Source: Cryomorpha ignava (GTDB lineage Bacteria > Bacteroidota > Bacteroidia > Flavobacteriales_D > Cryomorphaceae). From it: a stretch of DNA of 51,154 nt. Positions 29,030 to 37,778 of the stretch are shown here, in pieces; position 1 is the stretch's first letter, and every line of letters begins with the position of its first letter. The DNA lies in the NCBI RefSeq assembly GCF_010686655.1, contig NZ_JAAGVY010000037.1, positions 1-51,154 on the forward strand, in the 5' to 3' direction. The notes below the pieces were generated by a model. It was not told the origin of the DNA. It worked only from the letters and a program-made list of their open reading frames with translations, and did not search any database. The translations under genes and the position numbers were made by a program.

Positions 29030-29884
29030 TTATTGGTGAAGCGTTCCTGCGTTTACAACGGGTGACACATCTTTATCGCCACATAGCACTACCATCAAAT
29101 TACTTACCATGGCGGCTTTTTTATCGTCGTCAAGATCTACTACATTTTTCTCACTTAGCTGTTGCAAAGCAAGTTCTACCATTCCAACAGCCCCTTCTAC
29201 AATTTTAAATCTTGCTGCAACAATCGCCTCTGCCTGTTGCCTGCGAAGCATGGCACTCGCAATTTCAGGAGCGTAAGCCAAATACCCAATTCGTGCTTCG
29301 TGCACATGTATTCCGGCTATCTCCAGGCGCTCATCAAGTTCTTTTTCCAGAGCAACATTTATCTCCTGAAGTCCTGATCGTAAGGTGAACTCTGCTTGAT
29401 CGTCATCAAAATTATCGTATGCGTACGACCCGGCCAACTTGCGCACGGCCGCATCGGTTTGAACCCGAACAAAGTTTTCATAATTATCTACATCAAAAGC
29501 GGCTCTATACGTATCATCAACACGCCATACGAGTATAACGCTTATCATTATCGGATTCCCTTTCTTGTCGTTTACCTTCAAGCGTTCACTATCAAAATTT
29601 CGCGCGCGAAGCGAGATTCGTTCCTTTTTGTAAAATGGATTTGTCCAGAAGAAACCATTCGCTTTTACAGTTCCCTTATAAGCACCAAAGAGAATCAATA
29701 CTTTGGAACCATTGGGATTTACAATCATAAAGCCGGGAAGCAAGAGCAATATAATTGGCACTACGAGAAGTCCCGTGGAGTTGCGTAAATACGAGCTGGC
29801 AATAATGGCTAATGCGATAAGTACGAGGGCCACAATCAGCATAAGGTAACCTGATTTGGGTGTTGAGATTTTTTCGTTTGTCAT
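29030..29884 (-). CDS. SPFH (Band 7/stomatin-like) membrane protein
   Basis: 284 residues. Two hydrophobic segments near the N-terminus (about 14-31 and 37-54) anchor it. The SPFH domain follows, with KKERISLRARNFDSERLKVN and MISVILVWRVDDTYRAAFDV. A helical, charged tail includes AEIASAMLRRQQAEAIVAAR-type flotillin sequence (here APEIASAMLRRQQAEAIVAA). Such proteins form ring-like cages that organise membranes or shelter proteases. It is followed immediately by the small ribbon-helix-helix gene. Confidence 0.9.
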   Translation of the reverse strand: MTNEKISTPKSGYLMLIVALVLIALAIIASSYLRNSTGLLVVPIILLLLPGFMIVNPNGSKVLILFGAYKGTVKANGFFWTNPFYKKERISLRARNFDSERLKVNDKKGNPIMISVILVWRVDDTYRAAFDVDNYENFVRVQTDAAVRKLAGSYAYDNFDDDQAEFTLRSGLQEINVALEKELDERLEIAGIHVHEARIGYLAYAPEIASAMLRRQQAEAIVAARFKIVEGAVGMVELALQQLSEKNVVDLDDDKKAAMVSNLMVVLCGDKDVSPVVNAGTLHQ

Positions 29885-30043
29885 TTTATGTGATATTAGA
29901 TTGATATCATAAAGATATTGCTAATTTTATTTAATCAAAGCATTTATTGAGATATTTTTGAATAGGTTTTCTGGTTTCTCAAGTCATTTTATGCATGTTC
30001 GTCTTCTAAATCAGAGAAATGGAAAAAGAGACATGTTGCCAAC

Positions 30044-30403
30044 ATGATAGAGTTGGCAATAATCGATGGAGTTCTACATCCCCACGAAGCTATGTTTATT
30101 CAGAGTTTAGCTCTTCGAATGGGAATTAACACGATCGTTTTTCAACGAATTGTAGAAAGGCCGGAGAATACGCCATTGCGAATTCCCACCAGCGAAAAGG
30201 AACGGTTTCAGCAAGTATGCGAACTTATAATACTGGCCCCAATAGATCAAAATAGAGACGATAAAGAATTGGAATTCATAAAACAACACGCCATAAAAAT
30301 GGGTATTCCGAATTATAAAGTAAACAAGCTCTTCGACTATCTTAAGACCAATACCATTCCCAAATATCTCAGTTCGCTTAATGCGCTTTTTGATCTGAAT
30401 TAA
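30044..30403 (+). CDS. TerB-like helical protein, start uncertain
   Basis: 119 residues in two TerB-type helical repeats: ELAIIDGVLHPHEAMFIQSL and VCELIILAPIDQNRDDKELE (a degenerate second acidic turn). TerB-like domains bind metal ions or other proteins, sometimes in membrane stress responses. The ATG at 30044 begins inside the first helix. The frame continues upstream as RHVANM without a start codon, while an ATG at 30019 (MEKETCC) is in another frame; removing one base there would give MEKRHVANMIELA. So either the short form is real or the gene has a one-base insertion near 30027. Confidence 0.6.
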   Translation: MIELAIIDGVLHPHEAMFIQSLALRMGINTIVFQRIVERPENTPLRIPTSEKERFQQVCELIILAPIDQNRDDKELEFIKQHAIKMGIPNYKVNKLFDYLKTNTIPKYLSSLNALFDLN

Positions 30404-30440
30404 AAATGAATAGACCCGAACTTTCGGGTCTATTCATTTT
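30403..30440. terminator. perfect bidirectional terminator
   Basis: An 18-base arm AAAATGAATAGACCCGAA (30403-30420) is followed by CT and its exact complement ending TTCATTTT at 30440. The runs of A and T at the ends make it work on both strands, serving the convergent TerB-like and creD genes. Confidence 0.9.
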
Positions 30441-30451
30441 ATAAAGAACAA

Positions 30452-31795
30452 TTATTCTAGTGAAACCGCCGGTTCGAGACCCGCGTCTTCTGAGCTTTCG
30501 TACCAGTTGATGTTTCTTGTGAAATGAATAATCAGCGAGATAAGACTTAATAAACCAAGACTTCCGATGAGCAGCGAATAGGCTTCTGCATTGAGAATGA
30601 CATAGATAAAGCCATATATAAATGCAAACATGAGCGTAAAAAGGATGGTGATCTTAAACGAATGCGAAATGAAGTAAAAGTAATAGCCAACGATACCAAC
30701 AATGGACATGGCGCTAAGTAAAAACGCCCATTGGAATGCCATTTGCTCTGATAAGGCGATAAGTAGAACATAGAAAATAAGAATTGCGAAACCCACGATG
30801 GTGTATTGTATAGGATGAATTTTGAGCTTCTTTAATATTTCGAAAAAGAAGAAAAAGGTAAATGTGAGTGCGATTATCATAAATCCATATTTCACAGCGC
30901 GCGTTGTTTTTTGATACACATCTACCGGATCAATGAGGTTAACACCAAATTTCCATTCATCCAATGCCGGAAAATAATTATTCCATACTTGGCCATAACT
31001 TCTGTTATAATCTAATATCTGCCATTTTGCAGTAAAACCGTCTTTGTCAATGTTGCTTTCTTCGGGTAAGAATGCGCCACCAAAACCCGGATCTACCCAC
31101 GACGAATTTAGTGCTACTCTGGTCGTTTTTCCCAATGGAATAAAATCTATTTTGGAGCTGCCTTTTAGACTTAAAACGCTTGTGAATTGTACGGTCTTCT
31201 CCGGGATTTCGTCAATATTTAATTTGCTTTGAATGCCATTCTTATTTGGCATTGCAGCGGGCAACCCCGGTTCAGTTTCAAGCGCTTTATTGTCCCACGA
31301 TATTCTTCCAATATCGCTTATGCCTCTTGGGTCTGATATGCCATAACTGATTGTGCTCTTACTCCATTGCAATTGATCTGCGCTAATGCCGAGATCTTTT
31401 ATTTTGTCAAAATCAAAACTACCGGAAATTGAAATATTTGAATTGTAAAGAAATGCTTTGTAAATACTTCTCTTTTTAATGTTTGGCAACACTTCCCCAT
31501 CTATATTTAACTCTTCAGGAAGTATGAATATGTGCTTTGTGCTGCGCTTCTCATAAGTGGTGCCCTCATTTTCTATTTCAATATAAGGCACAGTGACAAT
31601 TGGTCCGGAAAGGGTTTGTTTTTCTCCCCACTTGCTGCTTATTTCATTCGTAACATCTGTTTGTAAATTTTGCCTCTCAGAGATTAACGACTCGATTTTA
31701 TAGGCGGGAATTAATAAAATTAGTGTGATGATTAAAACTGCGAGAACTTTAAATGTCGGTGAATTCTTTACTTGGTTCTGAATGGAATCTTTCAT
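30452..31795 (-). CDS. creD: inner membrane protein CreD family
   Basis: 447 residues. It has the CreD layout: one N-terminal membrane segment (about 19-33), a large periplasmic domain with SLISERQNLQTDVTNEISSK, LSGPIVTVPY and FIPLGKTTRVALNSSWVDPGFGG, then about five C-terminal membrane segments from residue 305. In E. coli CreD belongs to the CreBC regulon and affects envelope stability and colicin tolerance. No CreBC pair lies nearby. It is the only gene of its unit. Confidence 0.92.
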   Translation of the reverse strand: MKDSIQNQVKNSPTFKVLAVLIITLILLIPAYKIESLISERQNLQTDVTNEISSKWGEKQTLSGPIVTVPYIEIENEGTTYEKRSTKHIFILPEELNIDGEVLPNIKKRSIYKAFLYNSNISISGSFDFDKIKDLGISADQLQWSKSTISYGISDPRGISDIGRISWDNKALETEPGLPAAMPNKNGIQSKLNIDEIPEKTVQFTSVLSLKGSSKIDFIPLGKTTRVALNSSWVDPGFGGAFLPEESNIDKDGFTAKWQILDYNRSYGQVWNNYFPALDEWKFGVNLIDPVDVYQKTTRAVKYGFMIIALTFTFFFFFEILKKLKIHPIQYTIVGFAILIFYVLLIALSEQMAFQWAFLLSAMSIVGIVGYYFYFISHSFKITILFTLMFAFIYGFIYVILNAEAYSLLIGSLGLLSLISLIIHFTRNINWYESSEDAGLEPAVSLE

Positions 31796-32001
31796 GATAG
31801 ATAGGTTTAGTTTTTTTTCCTATCGGCAATTCCTGTATTATTATTAGAGCGGTTTCGCCAACGGTTCTAAAAAGCGGTTAAGAGATGCAAATATTCCAAC
31901 AAAAACAGTATTTTAGCGGTGTAAATAGTTTCTTACAGAAGGGCTTCTGGTATCAAATAATCTTGGTAAACTATTAAATTTGAACGCTGAAAAATTATAA
32001 A

Positions 32002-32427
32002 ATGAAAGCCGAAATTTATAAGGAATTGCTAGCAGACCCTCGCGTTACAAAGTGCAAGGACGAACTGGACTATCAATGTAAAACGCGCGATAATCAGGTT
32101 AGCATTGGCCTATATTTCAATTGCCACGGATTATGCGATTTGGAGAATAAATCAAACATTACGCGGATAATTCTTACAATTTATCCCGGCATTAGTAGAG
32201 AGCTGAGAGATTGCAACGATTTTGACAAAGAACACTTTTTTATGGTTTATTCTCACAATCCATCAAAAGCATATACCTATAGGTTATCAATCGATTCTGA
32301 TTTGGAATCAGCGACCATAAAAGTGTGTCACTTGCCAGAAGAAGGTGTGGATTTAATTTGTAACGAAGAAATCGATGGCCTCACTAAGTCGGTTTTAGCA
32401 TCTCACAAAACATTTCGCGTCAATTAA
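32002..32427 (+). CDS. hypothetical protein
   Basis: 141 residues, no signal peptide, with six Cys residues (TKCKDELDYQC, FNCHGLCDLENK, VCHLPEEGVDLIC), which could bind a metal or form a redox site. The strand-rich middle includes IGLYFNCHGLCDL and IILTIYPGI. I do not recognise the family. It precedes the AraC-type gene by 63 nt on the same strand and may be co-transcribed, though the codon and start context give no proof. Confidence 0.5.
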   Translation: MKAEIYKELLADPRVTKCKDELDYQCKTRDNQVSIGLYFNCHGLCDLENKSNITRIILTIYPGISRELRDCNDFDKEHFFMVYSHNPSKAYTYRLSIDSDLESATIKVCHLPEEGVDLICNEEIDGLTKSVLASHKTFRVN

Positions 32428-32490
32428 TGCTTATGCTACTGATATCTTGTCAGTAATTTGTCATTAAAAAAATAGTAAATTATCGCTCTT

Positions 32491-33507
32491 ATGAAAGAAA
32501 TGCGCGTTAAATCGTTGCCGCTTAAGGATGTTATTAAAGACTTGGCTGAAGAAATGAATACTTCTTACACCGAAGATTGTGACGTGTATATTCTCAATAT
32601 TCCAAAGGACTTCGGAAAAGGTCAGATTTTTGGAATAAATTTTCCCTCCGGGCTTGGGCTCATCTGCTACGACTGCACATTTACAATTGATTTGGAGATT
32701 GCGTTTTCGATAAATAGTGTTCATCCGGCGAAATTTCTCTATATCGTTGATGGTAAACTCGAACACTCATTTGAGCATGAAAACGACAAGCATTATCTTT
32801 CACAATACCAAAACGCAATAGTGGCAAGCAGCAGCTACAATGGACATGCCTTAAATTTTAAGAAAGATGTTCACACTAAATTGTACAGCCTTGAGATTGA
32901 TCGAAAGCGATTTTCTGAAAAATTAAATTGCTCAATTGAAAAAATGTCAAATCCATTAAGAGATTTACTCCTTGATTCTGATGCGAGTGAAACCTTTTAT
33001 CATGAGGGCGGATATAGCCTTGAGCTTTTTGACATGTTGCGCAAAATGGCTTTAACCTCATTTAGTGGGTTATCCCGACAATTGTTTTTGCTAAGCACCA
33101 CGGCAGGTATTTTACATCAACAGCTCGTTCAATTCGAATTGGATATGAATAAGTCTAATACGCAATCGTTGAAAAAGGAACAGGTAGTACTCGTGCAGAA
33201 AGCGATAAGGCTTATAGAAGAAAATATGCGTGAACCTGTTAACATAGATTATCTGGCTAAAACTATCGGAACTAATTCTGCCCGGCTTCAGCATTGTTTT
33301 AAACTCTTATATGGCAATACTGTAAATGGCTATATTAAAAACGCGAGAATAGTCAAGGCAGCCGAACTTCTGACATATTCTGAACTTTCTGTTACAGAAG
33401 TAATATCAGAAGTGGGCTTAATAAACAGAGGGTATTTCTCTAAAATTTTTAAATCGCATTACGGCTTTACACCAAAGTCATTTAGGTCGCGATACGCCAC
33501 AAAATAA
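32491..33507 (+). CDS. AraC-family transcriptional regulator
   Basis: 338 residues. The C-terminal about 100 residues hold the two helix-turn-helix motifs of AraC/XylS proteins: VNIDYLAKTIGTNSARLQHC and VTEVISEVGLINRGYFSKIF, with the final signature HYGFTPKSFR. The N-terminal about 220 residues are a ligand or partner domain of the type described for 'AraC binding-like' proteins in this phylum; no effector can be inferred. The start (MKEMRVKSLPL) follows a short AT-rich gap. Confidence 0.88.
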   Translation: MKEMRVKSLPLKDVIKDLAEEMNTSYTEDCDVYILNIPKDFGKGQIFGINFPSGLGLICYDCTFTIDLEIAFSINSVHPAKFLYIVDGKLEHSFEHENDKHYLSQYQNAIVASSSYNGHALNFKKDVHTKLYSLEIDRKRFSEKLNCSIEKMSNPLRDLLLDSDASETFYHEGGYSLELFDMLRKMALTSFSGLSRQLFLLSTTAGILHQQLVQFELDMNKSNTQSLKKEQVVLVQKAIRLIEENMREPVNIDYLAKTIGTNSARLQHCFKLLYGNTVNGYIKNARIVKAAELLTYSELSVTEVISEVGLINRGYFSKIFKSHYGFTPKSFRSRYATK

Positions 33508-33744
33508 ATTGGAAGTATTTAATTCACTCAATCTTGTTTACGTGATGTTTTTATGATCGGGTATTTGTGAATACTAAATCCAGATTGTAATAATCTTGCG
33601 AATAAACCAGTGCCAATTGACTTCTTCGCGCCCCAGTTCGGGTAAAGCTTTCTACAATTCTACAAAAAAAGGCATCTGATATTCAGTAGTATACGGCAAG
33701 GTTTGCTTTTTGCTAAGTTTTATATTAATCTAACACTTAGTATT

Positions 33745-34257
33745 ATGAATATTCACAATCATTTACTGTCAGGTAGTTCCATAAACGGCACTATCGTACA
33801 AAATAGAAACGGCGATAGTATAGGAAATATCAAAGACGTAATGATTGATACCAGGTTCGGAGAAATATCGTACGCCGTACTCGAGGTCGATTCAGGTTTC
33901 TTAAATTTGGGAAGCAAGTACTTCGCCGTTCCACTTCAGGCATTTGAGTTTGATTTTGAGCATAAACGTGTTTTGATGGATATCACGCGCGAGCGATTGG
34001 AAAATGCGCCGGGTTTTGACAAAGAAGACTGGCCAAGTGGTCCACAATCAGACTTTATCGGCTCGGTGTATGATTTTTATGAAGTACCACTCACTGACAG
34101 ATACTCGGCCGAAATGCCCTCTAATCGCAATAGCCTTTCTGGGAATGCCGCTACGCGACAGACGAGTGGAGGCTTTAAAAGCGAAGGCTCTGATCAGCAA
34201 GAGGAAACATCTTACGATCACAGTATTAAAGGAAGTTACAACAAATCAATACATTAA
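33745..34257 (+). CDS. PRC-barrel domain protein
   Basis: About 170 residues from the ATG at 33745; an upstream in-frame TTG is less likely because the PRC fold begins directly after the ATG. The PRC-barrel is visible as IVQNRNGDSIGNIKDVMIDT, YAVLEVDSGFLNLGSKYFAV, PLQAFEFD and RVLMDITRERLENAP. The C-terminal 50 residues are polar and probably disordered. Stand-alone PRC-barrel proteins of this type often appear in stress-related genes of soil and marine bacteria; no function is established here. A good terminator follows. Confidence 0.87.
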   Translation: MNIHNHLLSGSSINGTIVQNRNGDSIGNIKDVMIDTRFGEISYAVLEVDSGFLNLGSKYFAVPLQAFEFDFEHKRVLMDITRERLENAPGFDKEDWPSGPQSDFIGSVYDFYEVPLTDRYSAEMPSNRNSLSGNAATRQTSGGFKSEGSDQQEETSYDHSIKGSYNKSIH

Positions 34258-34299
34258 TTTTTCTTTTGGTCAATCGATAAAATTATTGTTTTGTAAAAG

Positions 34300-34330
34300 A
34301 ACCTGCTATAAACGTATAGCAGGTTTTTCT
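34300..34330 (+). terminator. intrinsic terminator after the PRC-barrel gene
   Basis: AACCTGCTATA (34300-34310) pairs perfectly with TATAGCAGGTT (34315-34325) around AACG, followed by TTTTCTTTTTT. Confidence 0.9.
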
Positions 34331-34397
34331 TTTTTGAATTTTTTTAATTCAATTACTACAAGATAATTAAAGCGAATTTGAGAATTGATACTAAAAA

Positions 34398-34420
34398 AAT
34401 ACCACCGGTGGGGTGGTATT
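34398..34420 (-). terminator. intrinsic terminator for the minus-strand TUDOR-type gene
   Basis: AATACCACC (34398-34406) pairs with GGTGGTATT (34412-34420). Read on the minus strand, the stem is followed by a run of seven T, placing it 26 nt after the end of the gene at 34446. Confidence 0.8.
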
Positions 34421-34445
34421 TCATTTCTAGATTTTTTACTCTAAC

Positions 34446-34670
34446 CTATGCGAAAGCTTTTAGCTCACTTTCAGGTAATATGGTGTGACTGCTTTCCGAC
34501 ATTTTGATTAGGTAAGCCGGGTTCTCAGATGTCGCTTTGTGCGTAATCGTTTTTCCGTCAATTTCAAGTTCAGTGTTTTGAATAAATCTCGCCTGCACTT
34601 CACCTGATTTTTCGCTTTGGTTTTCGTGAAACTTTACGAGTTGTCCTTTTTTAAATTTGATATTATCCAT
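34446..34670 (-). CDS. small HVA1/DUF2945 TUDOR-like protein
   Basis: 74 residues. The sequence KFKKGQLVKFHENQSEKSGE opens, followed by THKATSENPAYLIKMSESSH and the ending LPESELKAF. This is the pattern of DUF2945 proteins described as having a TUDOR-like barrel, and the conserved N-P-x-Y/F segment is present. The biochemical role is unknown. It is flanked by a response-regulator gene 48 nt upstream on the same strand. Confidence 0.75.
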   Translation of the reverse strand: MDNIKFKKGQLVKFHENQSEKSGEVQARFIQNTELEIDGKTITHKATSENPAYLIKMSESSHTILPESELKAFA

Positions 34671-34717
34671 GATATTGATTTTAGTTTGTATCGAGTCTGT
34701 GATTATATGTGTTTTGT

Positions 34718-35086
34718 TTATTGAATTGAGTAAACATTTAATATTGCCCGTAATTTGTCTATGTCAAATGGCTTTTTAATATAAAGCTTATTGAGTTGAC
34801 TGGCAAACAGTTCAATGTCGGGATCGGCAGACATAAAAATAACTGGGATATAAGAAGTAGATTCATTCGCATAAAGCATTCTTGTGGCATCTACACCGTT
34901 AATATCAGGCATTGAGATATCCATCAGAATCATATCGGGATCAAATTTCTGCACCTTGTCCATAAAATCGACCATTTGGGTAATTTCATCTACATCGTAA
35001 CCGTTTTTGGTCAACATTCGAGAAATTAGTTTTACCATATCCACGTCATCATCGCATATTAAAATCCGTGTATTCATAGCATTCAC
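34718..35086 (-). CDS. single-domain response regulator (CheY-like)
   Basis: 122 residues, receiver domain only. The acidic pocket is CDDD (Asp12-14), the phospho-acceptor is Asp56 in LMDISMP, the switch residue is Ser86 (FMSAD), and the conserved Lys105 lies in IKKPF. All needed residues are present. With no output domain it must act by binding a partner or as an intermediate in a phosphorelay. No kinase gene is adjacent. Confidence 0.92.
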   Translation of the reverse strand: MNAMNTRILICDDDVDMVKLISRMLTKNGYDVDEITQMVDFMDKVQKFDPDMILMDISMPDINGVDATRMLYANESTSYIPVIFMSADPDIELFASQLNKLYIKKPFDIDKLRAILNVYSIQ

Positions 35087-35486
35087 CTTATAGTTTATAC
35101 TTATTGCTAGGCATCTTCTTTACTTTTTTCACTTATACTTTATGCAAGAACTATTCCCACCTACCTATTATTTATTCAATTTTGAATCAAAATGGGTAAT
35201 TATCTAGCTAAATTTTGCTTTTACAAATGAAATTGCAGTAAGTGCTGCACTATAATTTTTTATAGTGTAAACCGGGAATCATTTAAATTCCTATTTCTTT
35301 CCAGAGTTTAAGATTAGTTTTGTTAGGTGAAATTTTTAATTATTGCAAATGAAATAGTGCTAGGCGATACCCTGAAGGCTTCTTTGGAGTAAAAACTTTG
35401 GGTTGCTGAAATATGTCATTTTTATAATGGTAAAATGAAATATAGTTATCCCAATTTATGATATATGTAAATGCTGATGTATATAT
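35087..35486. other. 400 nt AT-rich gap without a gene
   Basis: Between divergent genes. One perfect 8-bp hairpin, CACTATAA-tttt-TTATAGTG at 35248-35267, could be an operator or structure. No reading frame and no clear consensus promoter was seen. Confidence 0.5.
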
Positions 35487-36116
35487 ATGAAAAAAACAAT
35501 TTCAATTCTATTTGCCATCATATCGTGGTTTGCAGTTATTGCTCAATATTATCTAATTCTTGAAAACAGTGTTCAGTCCTTTGCCGAAACCACGGTGAGA
35601 TTCTTTAGTTATTTTACCATTCTAACCAATATACTTGTGGCTCTTTATTATACGATGAGCGCATTACCTAATAGTACCGACAGGAAGAAATGGATCAATA
35701 AACCCGGCGTCTTAACGGCCCTGACTGTTTATATTGTGGTTGTTGGTTTGGTTTATCAAGTTGTATTGCGCCAAATTTGGAACCCAACAGGTCTACAGAT
35801 GGCTGTAGATGAGCTACTGCACACGGTTATACCGCTTTTCGCAGTGCTTTATTGGTTGGCGAACGAAAATAAAGCCAAAATTAAGTGGCATCAAGTTCCG
35901 GCCTGGTTGATTTATCCGGCTTTCTATTTGGTTTTTATACTTGGTCGAGGTCATATTTCGGGCTTTTTTCCTTATCCATTTATCGATGTATCTGTTCTCG
36001 GCTATCAATCTGTAATGCTAAATGCAGCTGTTCTTTTAGGTGTGTTTGTAGTCCTTTCTCTCGTTTTTATTCTTGTAGGGAGAAAAATTGCCCGAAAAAG
36101 CAGGGTTAGAAAATGA
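35487..36116 (+). CDS. Pr6Pr family membrane protein
   Basis: 209 residues with six hydrophobic segments (about 5-24, 33-54, 72-92, 108-124, 138-153, 172-198). The motif SYFTILTNILVALYYTMSAL and the conserved HTVIPLFAVLYWLANENKAK with FLGRGHISGFFPYPFIDV-type ending (here FILGRGHISGFFPYPFIDV) are typical of Pr6Pr, which is related to the eukaryotic FAR-17a/AIG1 hydrolases. It may be a serine-free lipid hydrolase in the inner membrane; that is inferred from the distant family. Single gene. Confidence 0.82.
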   Translation: MKKTISILFAIISWFAVIAQYYLILENSVQSFAETTVRFFSYFTILTNILVALYYTMSALPNSTDRKKWINKPGVLTALTVYIVVVGLVYQVVLRQIWNPTGLQMAVDELLHTVIPLFAVLYWLANENKAKIKWHQVPAWLIYPAFYLVFILGRGHISGFFPYPFIDVSVLGYQSVMLNAAVLLGVFVVLSLVFILVGRKIARKSRVRK

Positions 36117-36324
36117 TACCATTAAAATAAAGATTAGACGCTATTGATGTTAATATAAAATTAAAGATTGATTAAAAACGATCGCTTTTGTACTGATAAT
36201 AAGGTGTCTAGCATTTTCAAGGTTCTTCTCGGACTATAGAGCTAACTCTTTCGCTGAATCAGTCGCTGAAACAAAACTTGGTTGAATGAGTAAATTTGAC
36301 TAATTATTGGTAAGAAAGAAGTTG

Positions 36325-36744
36325 ATGGAAGTAGAAAATGAAAAGGAGTTTGGTGCTGTCAGAAAGACTAAAATAAAATCGCTATTTTTAAGTAATTCAA
36401 GTGTTGAAGAAATTCTTGAATCAATCAAAGTTAAAAAGTTTAAGGGCAGGTTAAAAGGAGAATTGAATCAATATATTCAAAATTGGGAATACTACCCGCA
36501 AAGCAATGCAGTTAACTTTTTGTGTAAACGTATCCCAATAGGAAATATTGGTTTTTTTACGGATAGAATTCAAGACATTGTACAAGAATACAATTTAGAC
36601 TGTAGTGACTGTAATTACAGTAAACATCGACATTACTTTCTACTGAGTAGTGGAACCGATGAAATAAAATTCTTTGTAAAGAGTTACGGAGTTGATTCTA
36701 TCATCATTTATAATTGGGTCGACGAGCCAAATTCTGAATTCTAA
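36325..36744 (+). CDS. hypothetical protein
   Basis: About 139 residues from the ATG at 36325; a TTG six codons earlier is an alternative. It is basic at the N-terminus (RKTKIKSLFLSNSSVEEILE, then KVKKFKGRLKGELNQY), with a strand-rich C-terminal half (HYFLLSSGTDEIKFFVKSYG). Three Cys residues cluster (NFLCKR, LDCSDCNY). There is no signal peptide or membrane segment. I do not recognise the family, and the neighbours give no hint. Confidence 0.5.
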   Translation: MEVENEKEFGAVRKTKIKSLFLSNSSVEEILESIKVKKFKGRLKGELNQYIQNWEYYPQSNAVNFLCKRIPIGNIGFFTDRIQDIVQEYNLDCSDCNYSKHRHYFLLSSGTDEIKFFVKSYGVDSIIIYNWVDEPNSEF

Positions 36745-36835
36745 CTCTGCTGTGAAAGCAAATTTTGATTCCCATTATCTCATCCGATTGGCATTGAAAG
36801 ATGCTGTATCGTATACTTTAGTGCTGGCCTAGATC

Positions 36836-37642
36836 TTATTTGTAATAATCTTCAGCAACTTCCGGAAAGGAAATGTTTTTAAGTCTGGACTCACCTAGTT
36901 TTTTTCCTAATCCCGTTTCGGTATTCCATTCCCAAAAAGTCCAACGCTGTGCAATTGGGATTCCCTCAACCAAATCGTAGTCAGAATATTCCACTGAATG
37001 GGATAAAGCATTTTTCGACTCATAAATCTCGCTTGGCAAGCCGTAACCCGCATAACGCAGAAGTCCGGTAGATCTGTCGGCATAGACCACATACCATTCA
37101 AATAAATCATCATGACCCGGACGCGGAACAAGCCTGATGCGGCGCACTCTGAACGACTCGTCTCCAAGTAGGCTGGAACCCTCAAAGTTTTCAACCCGCA
37201 CATATTCATTTCTCAATCGCTTGGGCAATGAAAAAAAGTGAGCCCAGGCAAAATGTTTAAAACGCTCAAAATTGTGCATAATTGAATCTTCCTGTAGCGA
37301 AGTAGTACTTTCTTCATAAACCAGATAAGTGCCATCATCATTTTCAATTTTTACATCTTTTTGAGTCGTTGACATGGTAATAATGGCGTGAACTTTTTCC
37401 ATTTCTCCAAAATCGGTTGTCACTTCAAACCGGACATTCTCATGTTTTCTATATTCTGCCGCATTGTGTGCTTTTTCTAAACTTAAAACAAACAAACCTA
37501 CCATGGGTTGCGGTTTTGAGAAAGCATCAATTTTTATTTGGTCAGCATTTGCAGAATCTTTGTCTTGCTCATTACATGCCGACAAAAATGCCATAATCGC
37601 CAAATATGCCAGAAAGAACAGCGGGAATTGAGACTTCTTCAT
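36836..37642 (-). CDS. lipoprotein, DUF6503-like
   Basis: 268 residues. The signal peptide ends in the lipobox LSAC (Cys about residue 23), so it is lipidated, probably on the outer membrane side. The mature part contains strand-rich, Trp-containing sequence (DLFEWYVVYADRSTGLLRYA, AQRWTFWEWNTETG) that resembles the DUF6503 family of Bacteroidota lipoproteins, which fold like LolA/LolB-type half barrels. Function unknown. It stands alone on the minus strand. Confidence 0.7.
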   Translation of the reverse strand: MKKSQFPLFFLAYLAIMAFLSACNEQDKDSANADQIKIDAFSKPQPMVGLFVLSLEKAHNAAEYRKHENVRFEVTTDFGEMEKVHAIITMSTTQKDVKIENDDGTYLVYEESTTSLQEDSIMHNFERFKHFAWAHFFSLPKRLRNEYVRVENFEGSSLLGDESFRVRRIRLVPRPGHDDLFEWYVVYADRSTGLLRYAGYGLPSEIYESKNALSHSVEYSDYDLVEGIPIAQRWTFWEWNTETGLGKKLGESRLKNISFPEVAEDYYK

Positions 37643-37778
37643 TTCTATAAATTTAGATGTCCTAAATATACGGAAATCCCTTTCAATTTGAATTGCAGCC
37701 CAAAGATTTTAAAGATCAAATTATTTTAAACGGGAAGAATGATTTCTACGGTCGCTCACTCATAGCACCAGCAATTCT

